Assembly (NCBI RefSeq): GCF_003967355.1
Contig: NZ_BIFH01000027.1
Coordinates: 204,817-268,816, forward strand
DNA: 64,000 bases
Origin: Embleya hyalina
GTDB lineage: Bacteria > Actinomycetota > Actinomycetes > Streptomycetales > Streptomycetaceae
Direction: 5' to 3'
This document shows positions 47,833-55,763 of the stretch, piece after piece. The number at the start of each line of letters is the position of its first letter. Positions within the stretch are counted from its first letter, which is position 1. The notes under the pieces are model-generated. The model was given only the letters and a program-made list of their open reading frames with translations, was not told where the DNA came from and did not search any database. Both the position numbers and the translations under genes were made by a program.

Positions 47833-48456
47833 ATGCAACACTGGTTTGGAAGTGACGAGCACCGCCGCCAGTACGAGCAGTTCGTCGACGACGCACTGCA
47901 CCTGGAGGAAACCCTCTCCGGTCTCGCGGCGGTACCCAACCTGAACGTCGAGCAACTGCGGACGGCCACGTTGGACGCGACCCCGTCGATCGCCGAGACG
48001 GCGCGCGACGAATACGACCGGTACGAACGTACGGAGCAGCGTTTCGAGTCGGGCATCCGACCGGACTTCGGCGCCTCGATGATCGAGGCCGGCGAGAGCT
48101 TCGGTTGGTTCGCCCTCGCCACGGCGATGGCGGTGATCGTGGCCGGCATCTCGGCGGTCGTCTTCCTGATCGTGGGCTACGTGCTGTTGCCGCTCACGAT
48201 GGACGATCCCGGCATGCAGCACACGATGCAACTCGCCTCGATCGCGGCGATCGGCATCTCGCTCGGGGCGGCGGCGATCGGGGGGCTCGCCATGCTCGCG
48301 GTGGCCGCGCGCAACCGGGCGCGGCCGACCGGGGAGGTCGAGGTGTACCTGGCGCGCGAGGAATGGCGCCGGGCGATCCTGCACCGCGGCATCCTGCCGT
48401 TCATGCGCTCGCGCCTGCGCGAGGGCTCGGACGAGGGCACCACGCTCCTGGGCTGA
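47833..48456 (+). CDS. Membrane protein of unknown function
   Basis: 207 residues. A charged helical cytoplasmic N-terminal half (QYEQFVDDALHLEETLSGL, RDEYDRYERTEQRFESG) is followed by two helices, ALATAMAVIVAGISAVVFLIVGYVLL and MQLASIAAIGISLGAAAIGGLAMLAVAA, and a basic/charged C-terminal tail. The start ATG at 47833 follows GGGGGAT. I do not recognise a family. It lies upstream of the NfeD-like/flotillin pair on the same strand but is separated by a hairpin at 48473-48501. Confidence 0.65.
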   Translation: MQHWFGSDEHRRQYEQFVDDALHLEETLSGLAAVPNLNVEQLRTATLDATPSIAETARDEYDRYERTEQRFESGIRPDFGASMIEAGESFGWFALATAMAVIVAGISAVVFLIVGYVLLPLTMDDPGMQHTMQLASIAAIGISLGAAAIGGLAMLAVAARNRARPTGEVEVYLAREEWRRAILHRGILPFMRSRLREGSDEGTTLLG

Positions 48457-48472
48457 CCTCGCCGGCACCGGT

Positions 48473-48501
48473 CCGCCCGCCCACCCCACTCGGGCGGGCG
48501 G
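48473..48501 (+). terminator. Hairpin after the membrane protein gene
   Basis: 10-bp GC-only stem (48473-48482 with 48492-48501), 17 nt after the stop. Confidence 0.55.
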
Positions 48502-48546
48502 GCCGGATCGCGCCGGCGGCACCCGGTCGGGCGATCGGGCCACACA

Positions 48547-48756
48547 ATGGGCGACATGGTCGGCAAACGCGGCAAGGTCACCGGGGGAATCGGTCCCGGT
48601 CTGGTGGGCGAGGTCATGATCGAGGTACGCGGTGGGGTGGAGGCGTTCCTCGCGTACTCCGCGCTGCCCGGAGAGGAGCACGCCGTGGGGGAGTTGGTGG
48701 TGATCGTGGAGTATCTGCCGCCGCGCACGGTGTACGTGGCGTCGGCCTTCGGCTGA
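48547..48756 (+). CDS. NfeD-like OB-fold small protein
   Basis: 69 residues: GKRGKVTGGIGPGLVGEVMIEVRGGVEAFLAYSAL...VGELVVIVEYLPPRTVYVASAF. The G-x-V-x-G-x-x-G-P-x-x-x-G-E-V pattern and beta-rich nature match the C-terminal OB domain of NfeD proteins, which work with flotillin/SPFH partners. A flotillin gene follows 118 nt downstream, which supports the call. Membrane segments are absent, so it is a soluble NfeD fragment type. The start could also be the ATG at 48556. Confidence 0.7.
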   Translation: MGDMVGKRGKVTGGIGPGLVGEVMIEVRGGVEAFLAYSALPGEEHAVGELVVIVEYLPPRTVYVASAFG

Positions 48757-48874
48757 GCCGCGGATCGGCGCGGCCTCGCTTCGCAACGGGCGGCAACCGC
48801 CCCTGGGGAGCTCCCTCTTGGCGGCTTTCCGCCCGGCGAGGACACTCCGAGTCAGGCCGAAGGGGGAATGCTCC

Positions 48875-50299
48875 GTGCTCTACACCGTGCTCATCGTGCT
48901 CGGTCTGCTCATCGTCCTGGTCGTGGTCTTCAAGCTCATGTGGCGTGTCGCCGAGCCCAACGAGGCCCTGGTCATCTCCGGTTCCCGGCATCACACCGAG
49001 GGGCTCGGCGAGGGCATGGGGTTTCGGATCGTCACCGGGCGCGGCACGCTCGTCCTGCCGTTCGTGCAGGCCGTGCGCAAGCTCTCGCTCGACCTGAACG
49101 AGGCCGAGCTCAGCGTCGAATGCGTGACCACGCAGGGCATCCCGCTGCGGGTGCAGAGCGTGGTCATCTTCAAGATCGGCGACGACTACGTCTCGATCGC
49201 CAACGCGGCCAGGCGCTTCCTGGACCAGCAGAAGCAGATGGAGTCCCGGGTCCGCAAGGTGCTGGCCGGTCACCTGCGCTCGATCGTCGGCGGGCTGACC
49301 GTCGAGGACATGATCCGGGACCGGGAGAAGCTCACCGCGCACGTGCGCGCGGCGTCGGGGTCGGACATGGAAAAGCTCGGGCTGATCGTGGACAGCCTGC
49401 AGATCCAGGAGATCGAGGACCCGACGGGCTACATCAAGAACATGGCCGCGCCGCACACCGCGGCGGTGGTCCGCGACGCCCGGATCGCCGAGGCGCTGGC
49501 CACCCGCAAGGCCACCGAGGCCGAGCAGGAGGCCAAGGCGCGGATGGCCCAGGCCACCCGGGACAGCGAGATCCAGCAGGCCGGCTACCAGGCGGAGCGG
49601 GACGAGGCCACCGCGCGCTCGGCGCAGGCGGGTCCGCTGGCCGACGCCGCGGCCAAGCAGGAGGTGGTGGTCCAGGAGACCCGGGTCGCCGAGTTGGAGG
49701 CCATGCGGCGCGAGCAACAGCTCCAGGCGGACGTACGCAAGCCGGCCGACGCGAAGGCGTACGAGATCCGCACCCGGGCCCAGGCCGAGCGCGACGCGCG
49801 GATCTCGGCGGCCGAGGCGAACGCCCGCGAGACCGAGTTGGCCGCGATCGCCGACGCGGAGGCGACCAAGGTGCGCGGTCTGGCCGCCGCCGAGGCCACG
49901 CTGGCCACGGGCAAGGCGCAGGCCGAGGCGGCCAAGGCCAAGGGCCTCGCCGAGGCGGCGGCCATCGCGGCCCGCGCCGCGGCCCTGGCGGAGAACCAGG
50001 AGGCGGTCGTGGCCCAACAACTCGCCGAGAACTGGCCGGAGATCGTCCGCGCTGGCGCCGAGGCGTTCGGCAACGTCGACCACATGGTCCTGCTCAACGG
50101 CGGCGACGGCCTGGGCGACCTCTTCGCCAAGGCCCTCACCATGGGCGGCACCGGCCTCGGCATCGCCCGCCAACTCCTGACCCACACCAACGGCACCACC
50201 CCGAAGCCCGACACCCTCCCGAACGACTCGGTGCGCATCGAGGTCGAACTCGACGACTCCCCCGCCCCCGAAGTCCTCGCCGAGCCCTCGAAAAACTGA
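48875..50299 (+). CDS. Flotillin-like SPFH/Band 7 protein
   Basis: 474 residues. It has one N-terminal helix (VLYTVLIVLGLLIVLVVVFKLM), an SPFH domain (NEALVISGSRH through DSLQIQEIEDPTGYIKNMAAPHTAA), then a long Ala/Glu-rich coiled coil (about 200-380, with repeated EA/KA and AEAAKAKGLAEAAA) and a C-terminal variable tail. Flotillins scaffold membrane microdomains and affect fluidity and signalling. GTG at 48875 with AAGGGGGA upstream was chosen; an in-frame upstream start would add a basic, non-flotillin segment. It pairs with the NfeD-like gene. Confidence 0.9.
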   Translation: MLYTVLIVLGLLIVLVVVFKLMWRVAEPNEALVISGSRHHTEGLGEGMGFRIVTGRGTLVLPFVQAVRKLSLDLNEAELSVECVTTQGIPLRVQSVVIFKIGDDYVSIANAARRFLDQQKQMESRVRKVLAGHLRSIVGGLTVEDMIRDREKLTAHVRAASGSDMEKLGLIVDSLQIQEIEDPTGYIKNMAAPHTAAVVRDARIAEALATRKATEAEQEAKARMAQATRDSEIQQAGYQAERDEATARSAQAGPLADAAAKQEVVVQETRVAELEAMRREQQLQADVRKPADAKAYEIRTRAQAERDARISAAEANARETELAAIADAEATKVRGLAAAEATLATGKAQAEAAKAKGLAEAAAIAARAAALAENQEAVVAQQLAENWPEIVRAGAEAFGNVDHMVLLNGGDGLGDLFAKALTMGGTGLGIARQLLTHTNGTTPKPDTLPNDSVRIEVELDDSPAPEVLAEPSKN

Positions 50300-50314
50300 C
50301 CAACCCGCACACCG

Positions 50315-50350
50315 GACCGACCCGGGCACTTCGAGTCGTGCTCGGGTTGG
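50315..50350. terminator. Imperfect hairpin between flotillin and antitoxin genes
   Basis: About 12 bp of stem including G-U pairs, lying in the 54-nt gap between convergent genes. Weak compared with other hairpins here. Confidence 0.35.
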
Positions 50351-50353
50351 TCC

Positions 50354-50659
50354 CTACAGCCGTACGGACAACTTCCCGACCGTGGCCAGTATCGTCAACT
50401 CACCACCGATGGCATTCAAATACGTTGCCATCGTTGTCGTGTCGAGTCGGGCCGCGCCACGTTCGATCTGGCTGATCCGCCCCTGAGTGACACCCATCGC
50501 GGCGGCTACCTGTGCCTGAGTAAACCCCTGGGACTTGCGGAGTGCGGCGAGCTCGTGTCCGCGCTCGGCGTCGACCATGTCCGTCTTGATCGCGTCGATT
50601 CGCTCGCGCTGTTCCGGAGTGATGTCGGCCGTCAGATCGGCCATGCCACCGAGCTTCAT
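50354..50659 (-). CDS. HigA-type antitoxin (XRE HTH)
   Basis: 101 residues with a Cro/CI helix-turn-helix: LAALRKSQGFTQAQVAAAMGVTQGRISQIERGAARLDTTTMATYLNAIGGEL. The conserved end ITILA/ELTILATVG matches HigA/XRE antitoxins. It neutralises the upstream toxin and represses the operon. GGAAGG lies upstream of the ATG at 50657-50659, which overlaps the toxin stop by 3 nt (ATGA). An internal start at 50644 is possible. Confidence 0.85.
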   Translation of the reverse strand: MKLGGMADLTADITPEQRERIDAIKTDMVDAERGHELAALRKSQGFTQAQVAAAMGVTQGRISQIERGAARLDTTTMATYLNAIGGELTILATVGKLSVRL

Positions 50660-51066
50660 CTGTTGCCTTCCTTTCGCCGGTGGTCCGGCTTCTCTTGCTC
50701 GAGTGCTTCGAGATAGGCGGCGTATTTGTCGTCCGCCTCCCTGAACGCCTTGGGATACCAAGCCGCCCAGCGCCCACCGGTCGCCTTGTTCCCGGAGACG
50801 AGGAAGACGGCTCGACGGGCCGGGTCGAAGACGAAGAGCAGTCGGATGCTGACTGTCCCACCACTCCTCGGGCGCAGTTCCCGCATGTTCCGGTAGCGGC
50901 TCTTCTCGACTGCTCCCACCGTCGGCCGACGGAGAGCGGGGCCGATCTCCTGAAGTCGCTCGAGCGCGGCGATCACGTGTAGGTGACTTTCCGGATCCTC
51001 CTTCGCCAGCCTCTGGATCCAGTCCAATACATCGGCAAAAAAGCGCAGTTCGTATGGTCCACCCAC
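50656..51066 (-). CDS. HigB/RelE-like toxin (Gp49-like)
   Basis: 136 residues: FFADVLDWIQRLAKEDPESHLHVIAALERLQEIGPALRRPTVGAVEKSRYRNMRELRP, then VSIRLLFVFDPARRAVFLVSGNKA. The R-x-x-x-x-V-F-D-P segment and K-S-R-Y-x-x-M-R-E-L-R-P are hallmarks of the HigB/Gp49-like RelE superfamily, ribosome-dependent mRNA interferases. Toxin-before-antitoxin order fits HigBA. The start is GTG at 51064-51066. An operator-like inverted repeat lies just upstream (51073-51092). Confidence 0.85.
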   Translation of the reverse strand: MGGPYELRFFADVLDWIQRLAKEDPESHLHVIAALERLQEIGPALRRPTVGAVEKSRYRNMRELRPRSGGTVSIRLLFVFDPARRAVFLVSGNKATGGRWAAWYPKAFREADDKYAAYLEALEQEKPDHRRKEGNR

Positions 51067-51072
51067 GCCTCG

Positions 51073-51092
51073 ATATTAGCACTGACTAATAT
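51073..51092. promoter_or_regulatory. Operator of the toxin-antitoxin module
   Basis: ATATTAG-CACTGA-CTAATAT has perfect 7-bp arms. It is AT-rich in a GC-rich genome and lies 7 nt upstream of the toxin GTG, which fits autoregulation by the antitoxin-toxin complex. Confidence 0.7.
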
Positions 51093-51144
51093 TCTGGGCA
51101 AGGCGACGGACGAGCGTGTGGCGGGGACGGAGCGTTACCGTCGT

Positions 51145-51801
51145 CTACCGGTGCTTCTCGGCCTTTTGGCGGGCCACGTACGCGGCTGCCTGGGTGCGGC
51201 GTTCCATGCCGAGTTTGGCCAGGAGGCTGGAGACGTAGTTCTTGACCGTCTTCTCGGCCAGGTGCATCTCGGCGCCGATCTGGCGGTTGGTCATGCCCTC
51301 GCCGATCAGGTCCAGGATCCGGCGCTCCTGGTCGCTGAGCGCGGCCAGACGTTCGTCGCCGCGATGGCCGCCGCGCAGCCGCTCCAGCACCCGGGCGGTG
51401 GCCGCCGGGTCGAGCAGGGACCTGCCGGCGGCCACGTCGCGGACCGCGCCGACCAGGTCCGAGCCGCGGATGTCCTTGAGCACGTAGCCGGACGCGCCCG
51501 CCATGATCGCGTCGAACAGCGCCTCGTCGTCGGAGAACGAGGTGAGCATCAGACAGCGCACGTCGGGCAGTTGCGAGCGGATCTCGCGGCACACCTCGAC
51601 CCCGCTGCCGTCCGGCAGTCGGACGTCGAGCACCGCGACCTGCGGCCGGGTCGCCGGGATGCGCACCAGCGCCTCGGCGGCGGTGCCGGCCTCGCCGACC
51701 ACGTCGATGTCCGCCTCGATCGACAACAACTCGTGGACGCCCCGGCGTACCACTTCGTGATCATCGAGGAGAAATACCCGAATGCTTCCCTGATCAGTCA
51801 C
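51145..51801 (-). CDS. DevR-like (NarL family) orphan response regulator
   Basis: 218 residues from the GTG at 51799-51801. The receiver has the acidic pair [11 protein letters not shown], phospho-acceptor Asp59 in [15 protein letters not shown], and Lys in [10 protein letters not shown]. The C-terminal LuxR HTH is [52 protein letters not shown], as in mycobacterial DevR/DosR. No kinase is adjacent; the DevS-like kinase at 35773 is a candidate partner. An orphan regulator of this kind next to a bkd operon is also found in S. coelicolor (SCO3818). Confidence 0.92.
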   Translation of the reverse strand: MTDQGSIRVFLLDDHEVVRRGVHELLSIEADIDVVGEAGTAAEALVRIPATRPQVAVLDVRLPDGSGVEVCREIRSQLPDVRCLMLTSFSDDEALFDAIMAGASGYVLKDIRGSDLVGAVRDVAAGRSLLDPAATARVLERLRGGHRGDERLAALSDQERRILDLIGEGMTNRQIGAEMHLAEKTVKNYVSSLLAKLGMERRTQAAAYVARQKAEKHR

Positions 51802-52164
51802 TTGTACAGGTTCCCACGCGCACTCGGCGGTCGCTCTGTGATGCCGCCGCATGGGCGGTTCGTGTCCGACACGCCGGCTATTTGTCGAAGAGCCACAAAG
51901 GGGGCCGCCACGTTCGGGCCGGTCGCCACTACGTCCCGGCCGGACCGATGGGTAACGTTGCGGTGTGCGGTTTCCGAACCGCATGCCTGTGCGCAGGCGC
52001 CTCCCGGATTCACTCGGGAATTCCTAGGAAATCCTAGGAAGTACAGCCACCAATCGCCGTGTCTGCACATCAAGGTAGCCGCGCACACCCCGCGCGGAAC
52101 CGGGCCCGGCGATCCGGACCCGGTCCACGGCGACCCCGCGGACCGGACAGACGGAGGAGAGAAC
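51802..52164. other. Intergenic region between divergent devR-like and bkd genes
   Basis: 363 nt without a recognisable gene. It holds tandem palindromic decamers TTCCTAGGAA and ATCCTAGGAA at 52021-52040, and should hold divergent promoters. I could not place promoter boxes reliably. Confidence 0.5.
52021..52040. promoter_or_regulatory. Tandem CCTAGG decamers upstream of the bkd operon
   Basis: TTCCTAGGAA (52021-52030, self-complementary) is followed directly by ATCCTAGGAA (52031-52040). The period is 10 bp. It is 125 nt upstream of the first gene. A candidate operator for an unknown regulator. Confidence 0.45.
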
Positions 52165-53292
52165 GTGGCAGTGGACAGTACGGACGGGACATTGTTTCCG
52201 CCCGATTCCGGAGCCGGTCCCGAACTGATCCAGTTGCTCACCCCTGAGGGCGAGCGGGTCGAGCATCCGGATTACGCGGTCGACCTCTCGGACGACGAAT
52301 ACCTTGCGCTGTACCGCGACCTGGTGCTGGTGCGCCGCTTCGACGCCGAGGCCACCGCGCTCCAGCGGCAGGGCGAGTTGGGCCTGTGGGCCTCGCTGCT
52401 CGGCCAGGAGGCGGCGCAGATCGGTTCGGGGCGCGCGCTGCGTTCGAACGACTATGTGTTTCCCACGTACCGTGAGCACGGCGTCGCATGGTGTCGCGGT
52501 GTCGACCCGCTGAATCTGCTGGGGATGTTCCGCGGCGTCAACAACGGCGGTTGGGATCCGCGCGAGAACAATTTCCATCTCTACACGATCGTCATCGGCG
52601 CGCAGAGTCTGCACGGCGTCGGATACGCGATGGGCGTGCAGCGTGACGGAACCGATACCGCGGTCGTCACCTATTTCGGCGACGGTGCCTCCAGCCAGGG
52701 CGACGTGAACGAGGCATTCACCTTCGCGGCCGTGTTCAACGCCCCCGTGGTGTTCTTCTGCCAGAACAATCAGTGGGCGATCTCCGAACCCACCGAACGC
52801 CAGATGAAGGTGCCGCTGTATCGGCGCGCCGCCGGATTCGGCTTTCCCGGAGTTCGGGTCGACGGAAACGACGTGCTCGCGTGCCTGGCGGTGACCAGGG
52901 CGGCCCTGGACCGGGCCCGGCGCGGCGAGGGCCCGATGCTGATCGAGGCGTTCACCTACCGCATGGGCGCGCACACCACCTCCGACGACCCGACCCGCTA
53001 TCGGTTGAGCGCGGAACTCGAGGAGTGGAAGCTCAAGGACCCGATCGAACGCCTCAAGGCGTTCCTGCACAAGCAGGGCATCGGCGACCCCGGGTTCTTC
53101 GCCGATCTGGAGGCGGAGAGCGAGGAATTGGGCAAGCGCGTCCGCAATGGCGTGCGCACCATGCCGGACCCGGATCCGGCCTCCATGTTCGCGAATGTCT
53201 ATGCCGAGCCGCACCCGCTCGTGGAACGGGAACGGGCCGAGTTCGAGGCTTATCACGCGTCCTTCGTCGACGCCGGGGAGGACGGGCACTGA
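52165..53292 (+). CDS. bkdA: 2-oxoacid dehydrogenase E1 component, alpha subunit
   Basis: 375 residues. Thiamine-diphosphate binding is shown by FGDGASSQGDVNEAFTFAAVFNAPVVFFCQNNQWAIS (the GDG...NN motif), and the phosphorylation-loop region is YRMGAHTTSDDPTRYR. It decarboxylates a branched-chain 2-oxo acid (or pyruvate) and reductively acylates E2. The layout E1a-E1b-E2 next to a DevR-like regulator matches the Streptomyces bkd cluster, so branched-chain substrates for fatty acid primers are likely. GTG at 52165 has GGAGGAGAG upstream. Confidence 0.85.
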   Translation: MAVDSTDGTLFPPDSGAGPELIQLLTPEGERVEHPDYAVDLSDDEYLALYRDLVLVRRFDAEATALQRQGELGLWASLLGQEAAQIGSGRALRSNDYVFPTYREHGVAWCRGVDPLNLLGMFRGVNNGGWDPRENNFHLYTIVIGAQSLHGVGYAMGVQRDGTDTAVVTYFGDGASSQGDVNEAFTFAAVFNAPVVFFCQNNQWAISEPTERQMKVPLYRRAAGFGFPGVRVDGNDVLACLAVTRAALDRARRGEGPMLIEAFTYRMGAHTTSDDPTRYRLSAELEEWKLKDPIERLKAFLHKQGIGDPGFFADLEAESEELGKRVRNGVRTMPDPDPASMFANVYAEPHPLVERERAEFEAYHASFVDAGEDGH

Positions 53293-54293
53293 TGGCTCCC
53301 GCACAGTCGACGGGCACGACCCGTCAGATGTCGATGGTGCAGGCGCTCAACACGGGACTGCGCAGGTCCCTGGAGAGCGACCCCAAGGTTTTGATCATGG
53401 GCGAGGACATCGGCAAGCTCGGCGGTGTCTTCCGGGTCACCGACGGCCTGCAGAAGGACTTCGGCGAGGACCGGGTGGTGGACACCCCGCTCGCCGAGTC
53501 CGGCATCGTCGGTACCGCGATCGGCCTCGCCCTCGCGGGCTACCGGCCGGTCGTGGAGATCCAGTTCGACGGTTTCGTCTTCCCCGCCTACGACCAGATC
53601 GTCACCCAGCTCGCCAAGATGCACGCCCGCTCCCTGGGCTACGTGCGGCTGCCGATCGTGATCCGCATCCCCTTCGGCGGCGGCATCGGTGCGGTCGAAC
53701 ACCACAGCGAGTCGCCCGAGGCGTACTTCGCGCACACCGCGGGCCTGCGCGTGGTGTCGTGCTCGAACCCGGTGGACGCCTACTGGATGATCCAGCAGGC
53801 GATCGCCTCCGACGACCCGGTGATCTTCCTGGAGCCCAAGCGGCGCTACTGGACCAAGGCCGAGGTGGACACCGCCGCGACCCCGGGACCGCTGTACGAC
53901 TCCCGCGTGGTGCGCTCCGGCGACGCGTGCACCGTGGTCGCCTACGGACCGATGGTGGCCACCTGTCTGGAGGCCGCCGCCGCGGCCGCCGAGGAGGGGC
54001 GCGAGCTGGAGGTGATCGACCTGCGTTCGGTGTCCCCGCTGGACTTCGACACGATCGAGAAGTCGGTCGAGCGCACCGGACACCTGGTGGTCGTACACGA
54101 GGCGCCGTCGTTCCTGGGCATCGGCGCGGAGGTCGCCGCGACCATCACCGAGCGCTGCTTCTACCACCTTCAGGCACCGGTGTTGCGGGTCGGCGGCTAT
54201 CACACGCCGTACCCGCCGTCCCGGGTCGAGGAGGAGTACCTCCCCGACCTCGACCGTGTGCTCGATGCCGTCGACCGCTCCCTGGCCTGGTGA
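53292..54293 (+). CDS. bkdB: 2-oxoacid dehydrogenase E1 component, beta subunit
   Basis: 333 residues, typical for E1 beta. It has MSMVQALNTGLRRSLESDPKVLIMGEDIGKLGGVFRVTDGL, GSIVGTAIG-type SGIVGTAIGLALAGYRPVVEIQFDGFVFPAYDQI, and EHHSESPEAYFAHTAGL. It forms the alpha2beta2 E1 with the upstream gene, contributing to the ThDP site. Its ATG overlaps the preceding TGA by one base (TGATG), indicating translational coupling. Confidence 0.88.
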   Translation: MAPAQSTGTTRQMSMVQALNTGLRRSLESDPKVLIMGEDIGKLGGVFRVTDGLQKDFGEDRVVDTPLAESGIVGTAIGLALAGYRPVVEIQFDGFVFPAYDQIVTQLAKMHARSLGYVRLPIVIRIPFGGGIGAVEHHSESPEAYFAHTAGLRVVSCSNPVDAYWMIQQAIASDDPVIFLEPKRRYWTKAEVDTAATPGPLYDSRVVRSGDACTVVAYGPMVATCLEAAAAAAEEGRELEVIDLRSVSPLDFDTIEKSVERTGHLVVVHEAPSFLGIGAEVAATITERCFYHLQAPVLRVGGYHTPYPPSRVEEEYLPDLDRVLDAVDRSLAW

Positions 54294-54301
54294 GGAACCC
54301 C

Positions 54302-55675
54302 GTGTCCGAGGTGAAGAAGTTCCTGATGCCCGACGTCGGCGAGGGCCTGGAGGAGGCCGACATCGTCGTCTGGCACGTCAAGGTCGGCGACGAGGTGCAC
54401 GACGGCCAGGTGATGGTCGAGGTGGAGACGGCGAAGGCGCTGGTCGAGCTGCCGTGCCCGTACGACGGGGTGGTGACCGAACTGCTGGCCGCCGAGGGCG
54501 ACACGGTCGCGGTCGGCGCGCCGATCATCGCGGTCGCGCCCGCGGGCACCGCCGCGGCCGAGCCGGTGCGGGAGCAGGCCCTCGCGGCCGACCTCGTCCC
54601 GGAGCCGGTCGCCGAGCCGGTCGCCGAGGCGGCTCCCACCAAGGAGGCGGGCAAGGAGGCGGGCAAGGAGACCCGCACCGCGGTGCTCGTGGGCTACGGC
54701 GTACGCACCAGCAGCGGCAAACGGCGGCCCCGCAGGGCCGACGCCGCGGCGCCGACGAACGGAGCGGCCCGCCCCGCCCCGGCCGGCGGCCCCCTCGCCC
54801 TCGCCAAGCCGCCGGTCCGCAAGCTGGCCCGGGACCTGGGCGTGGACCTCGCGTCGGTGCGGCCCTCGGGCCCCGGCGGCACCGTCACCCGCGAGGACGT
54901 GCACGCCGCCGCCCGCCCGGCGCCGGCACCCGCGGCGCAGGCCTTCCAGGCGACGGGGCCGGGCGAGACGATCGCCGGCGAGCGGCGGATCCCGGTCAAG
55001 GGGGTGCGCAAGGCGACCGCGCAGGCGATGGTGGCCAGCGCGTTCTCCGCACCGCACGTCACCGAGTGGGTGACGGTGGACGTGACCCGCACCGTCAAAC
55101 TCGTGCGCAAGCTGCGCGAGCTGCCCGACTTCGCGGACACCAAGGTCGGCCCGCTGCTCCTGGTCGCCCGGGCGCTGCTGGTGGCGGTCGCCCGGCACCC
55201 GGAGATCAACGCCTCCTGGGACGAGGCGAACCAGGAGATCGTGGTCCGGGACCGGGTCAACCTGGGTATCGCCGCGGCCACCCCGCGCGGTCTGATCGTG
55301 CCGAACATCAAGGACGCGGGCGGCAAGAGCCTGACCGCGCTCGCCGGCGCGCTCACCGAGTTGGTGGCCACCGCGAGGGAGGGCCGCACCTCGCCCGCCG
55401 ACCTGGCCCGCGGCACGGTCACCATCACCAACGTGGGCGTGTTCGGGGTGGACGGCGGCACACCGATCCTCAACCCGGGCGAGGCCGCGATCCTGGCGGT
55501 GGGCGCGATCCGTGAGCAGCCGTGGGTGCACAAGGGCAAGGTCAAGCCCCGGCAGGTGACCACGCTGTCGTTGTCGTTCGACCACCGCATGGTGGACGGC
55601 GAGTTGGGCTCGCGCGTGCTGGCCGACGTGGCGCAGATGCTGGAGCGGCCGAAGCTGTTGTTCGCGCGCGGCTGA
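54302..55675 (+). CDS. bkdC: 2-oxoacid dehydrogenase E2 component (dihydrolipoyl acyltransferase)
   Basis: 457 residues. It has one lipoyl domain (about 1-80) with the lipoylated lysine in VETAKALVELP, a linker rich in Ala/Pro/Glu with EAGKEAGKE repeats, a peripheral subunit-binding domain (PPVRKLARDLGVDLASVRPSGPGGTVTREDV), and a catalytic domain ending SLSFDHRMVDGELGSRVLADV (DHRMVDG catalytic motif). It transfers the acyl group to CoA. E3 is not in the cluster and must be shared. The start is GTG at 54302, 8 nt after bkdB. A terminator follows. Confidence 0.9.
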   Translation: MSEVKKFLMPDVGEGLEEADIVVWHVKVGDEVHDGQVMVEVETAKALVELPCPYDGVVTELLAAEGDTVAVGAPIIAVAPAGTAAAEPVREQALAADLVPEPVAEPVAEAAPTKEAGKEAGKETRTAVLVGYGVRTSSGKRRPRRADAAAPTNGAARPAPAGGPLALAKPPVRKLARDLGVDLASVRPSGPGGTVTREDVHAAARPAPAPAAQAFQATGPGETIAGERRIPVKGVRKATAQAMVASAFSAPHVTEWVTVDVTRTVKLVRKLRELPDFADTKVGPLLLVARALLVAVARHPEINASWDEANQEIVVRDRVNLGIAAATPRGLIVPNIKDAGGKSLTALAGALTELVATAREGRTSPADLARGTVTITNVGVFGVDGGTPILNPGEAAILAVGAIREQPWVHKGKVKPRQVTTLSLSFDHRMVDGELGSRVLADVAQMLERPKLLFARG

Positions 55676-55693
55676 TCCGCGGGTCGCGCACTT

Positions 55694-55729
55694 CGTCCGG
55701 CCGGGCCCTGTTCGGGGCCCGGCCGGACG
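55694..55729 (+). terminator. Terminator of the bkd operon
   Basis: Perfect 15-bp stem (55694-55708 with 55715-55729) and a 6-nt loop, 18 nt after the E2 stop. Confidence 0.8.
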
Positions 55730-55763
55730 TATGTCCGAGGGCGTCCGATAATGTGTGTGTACT

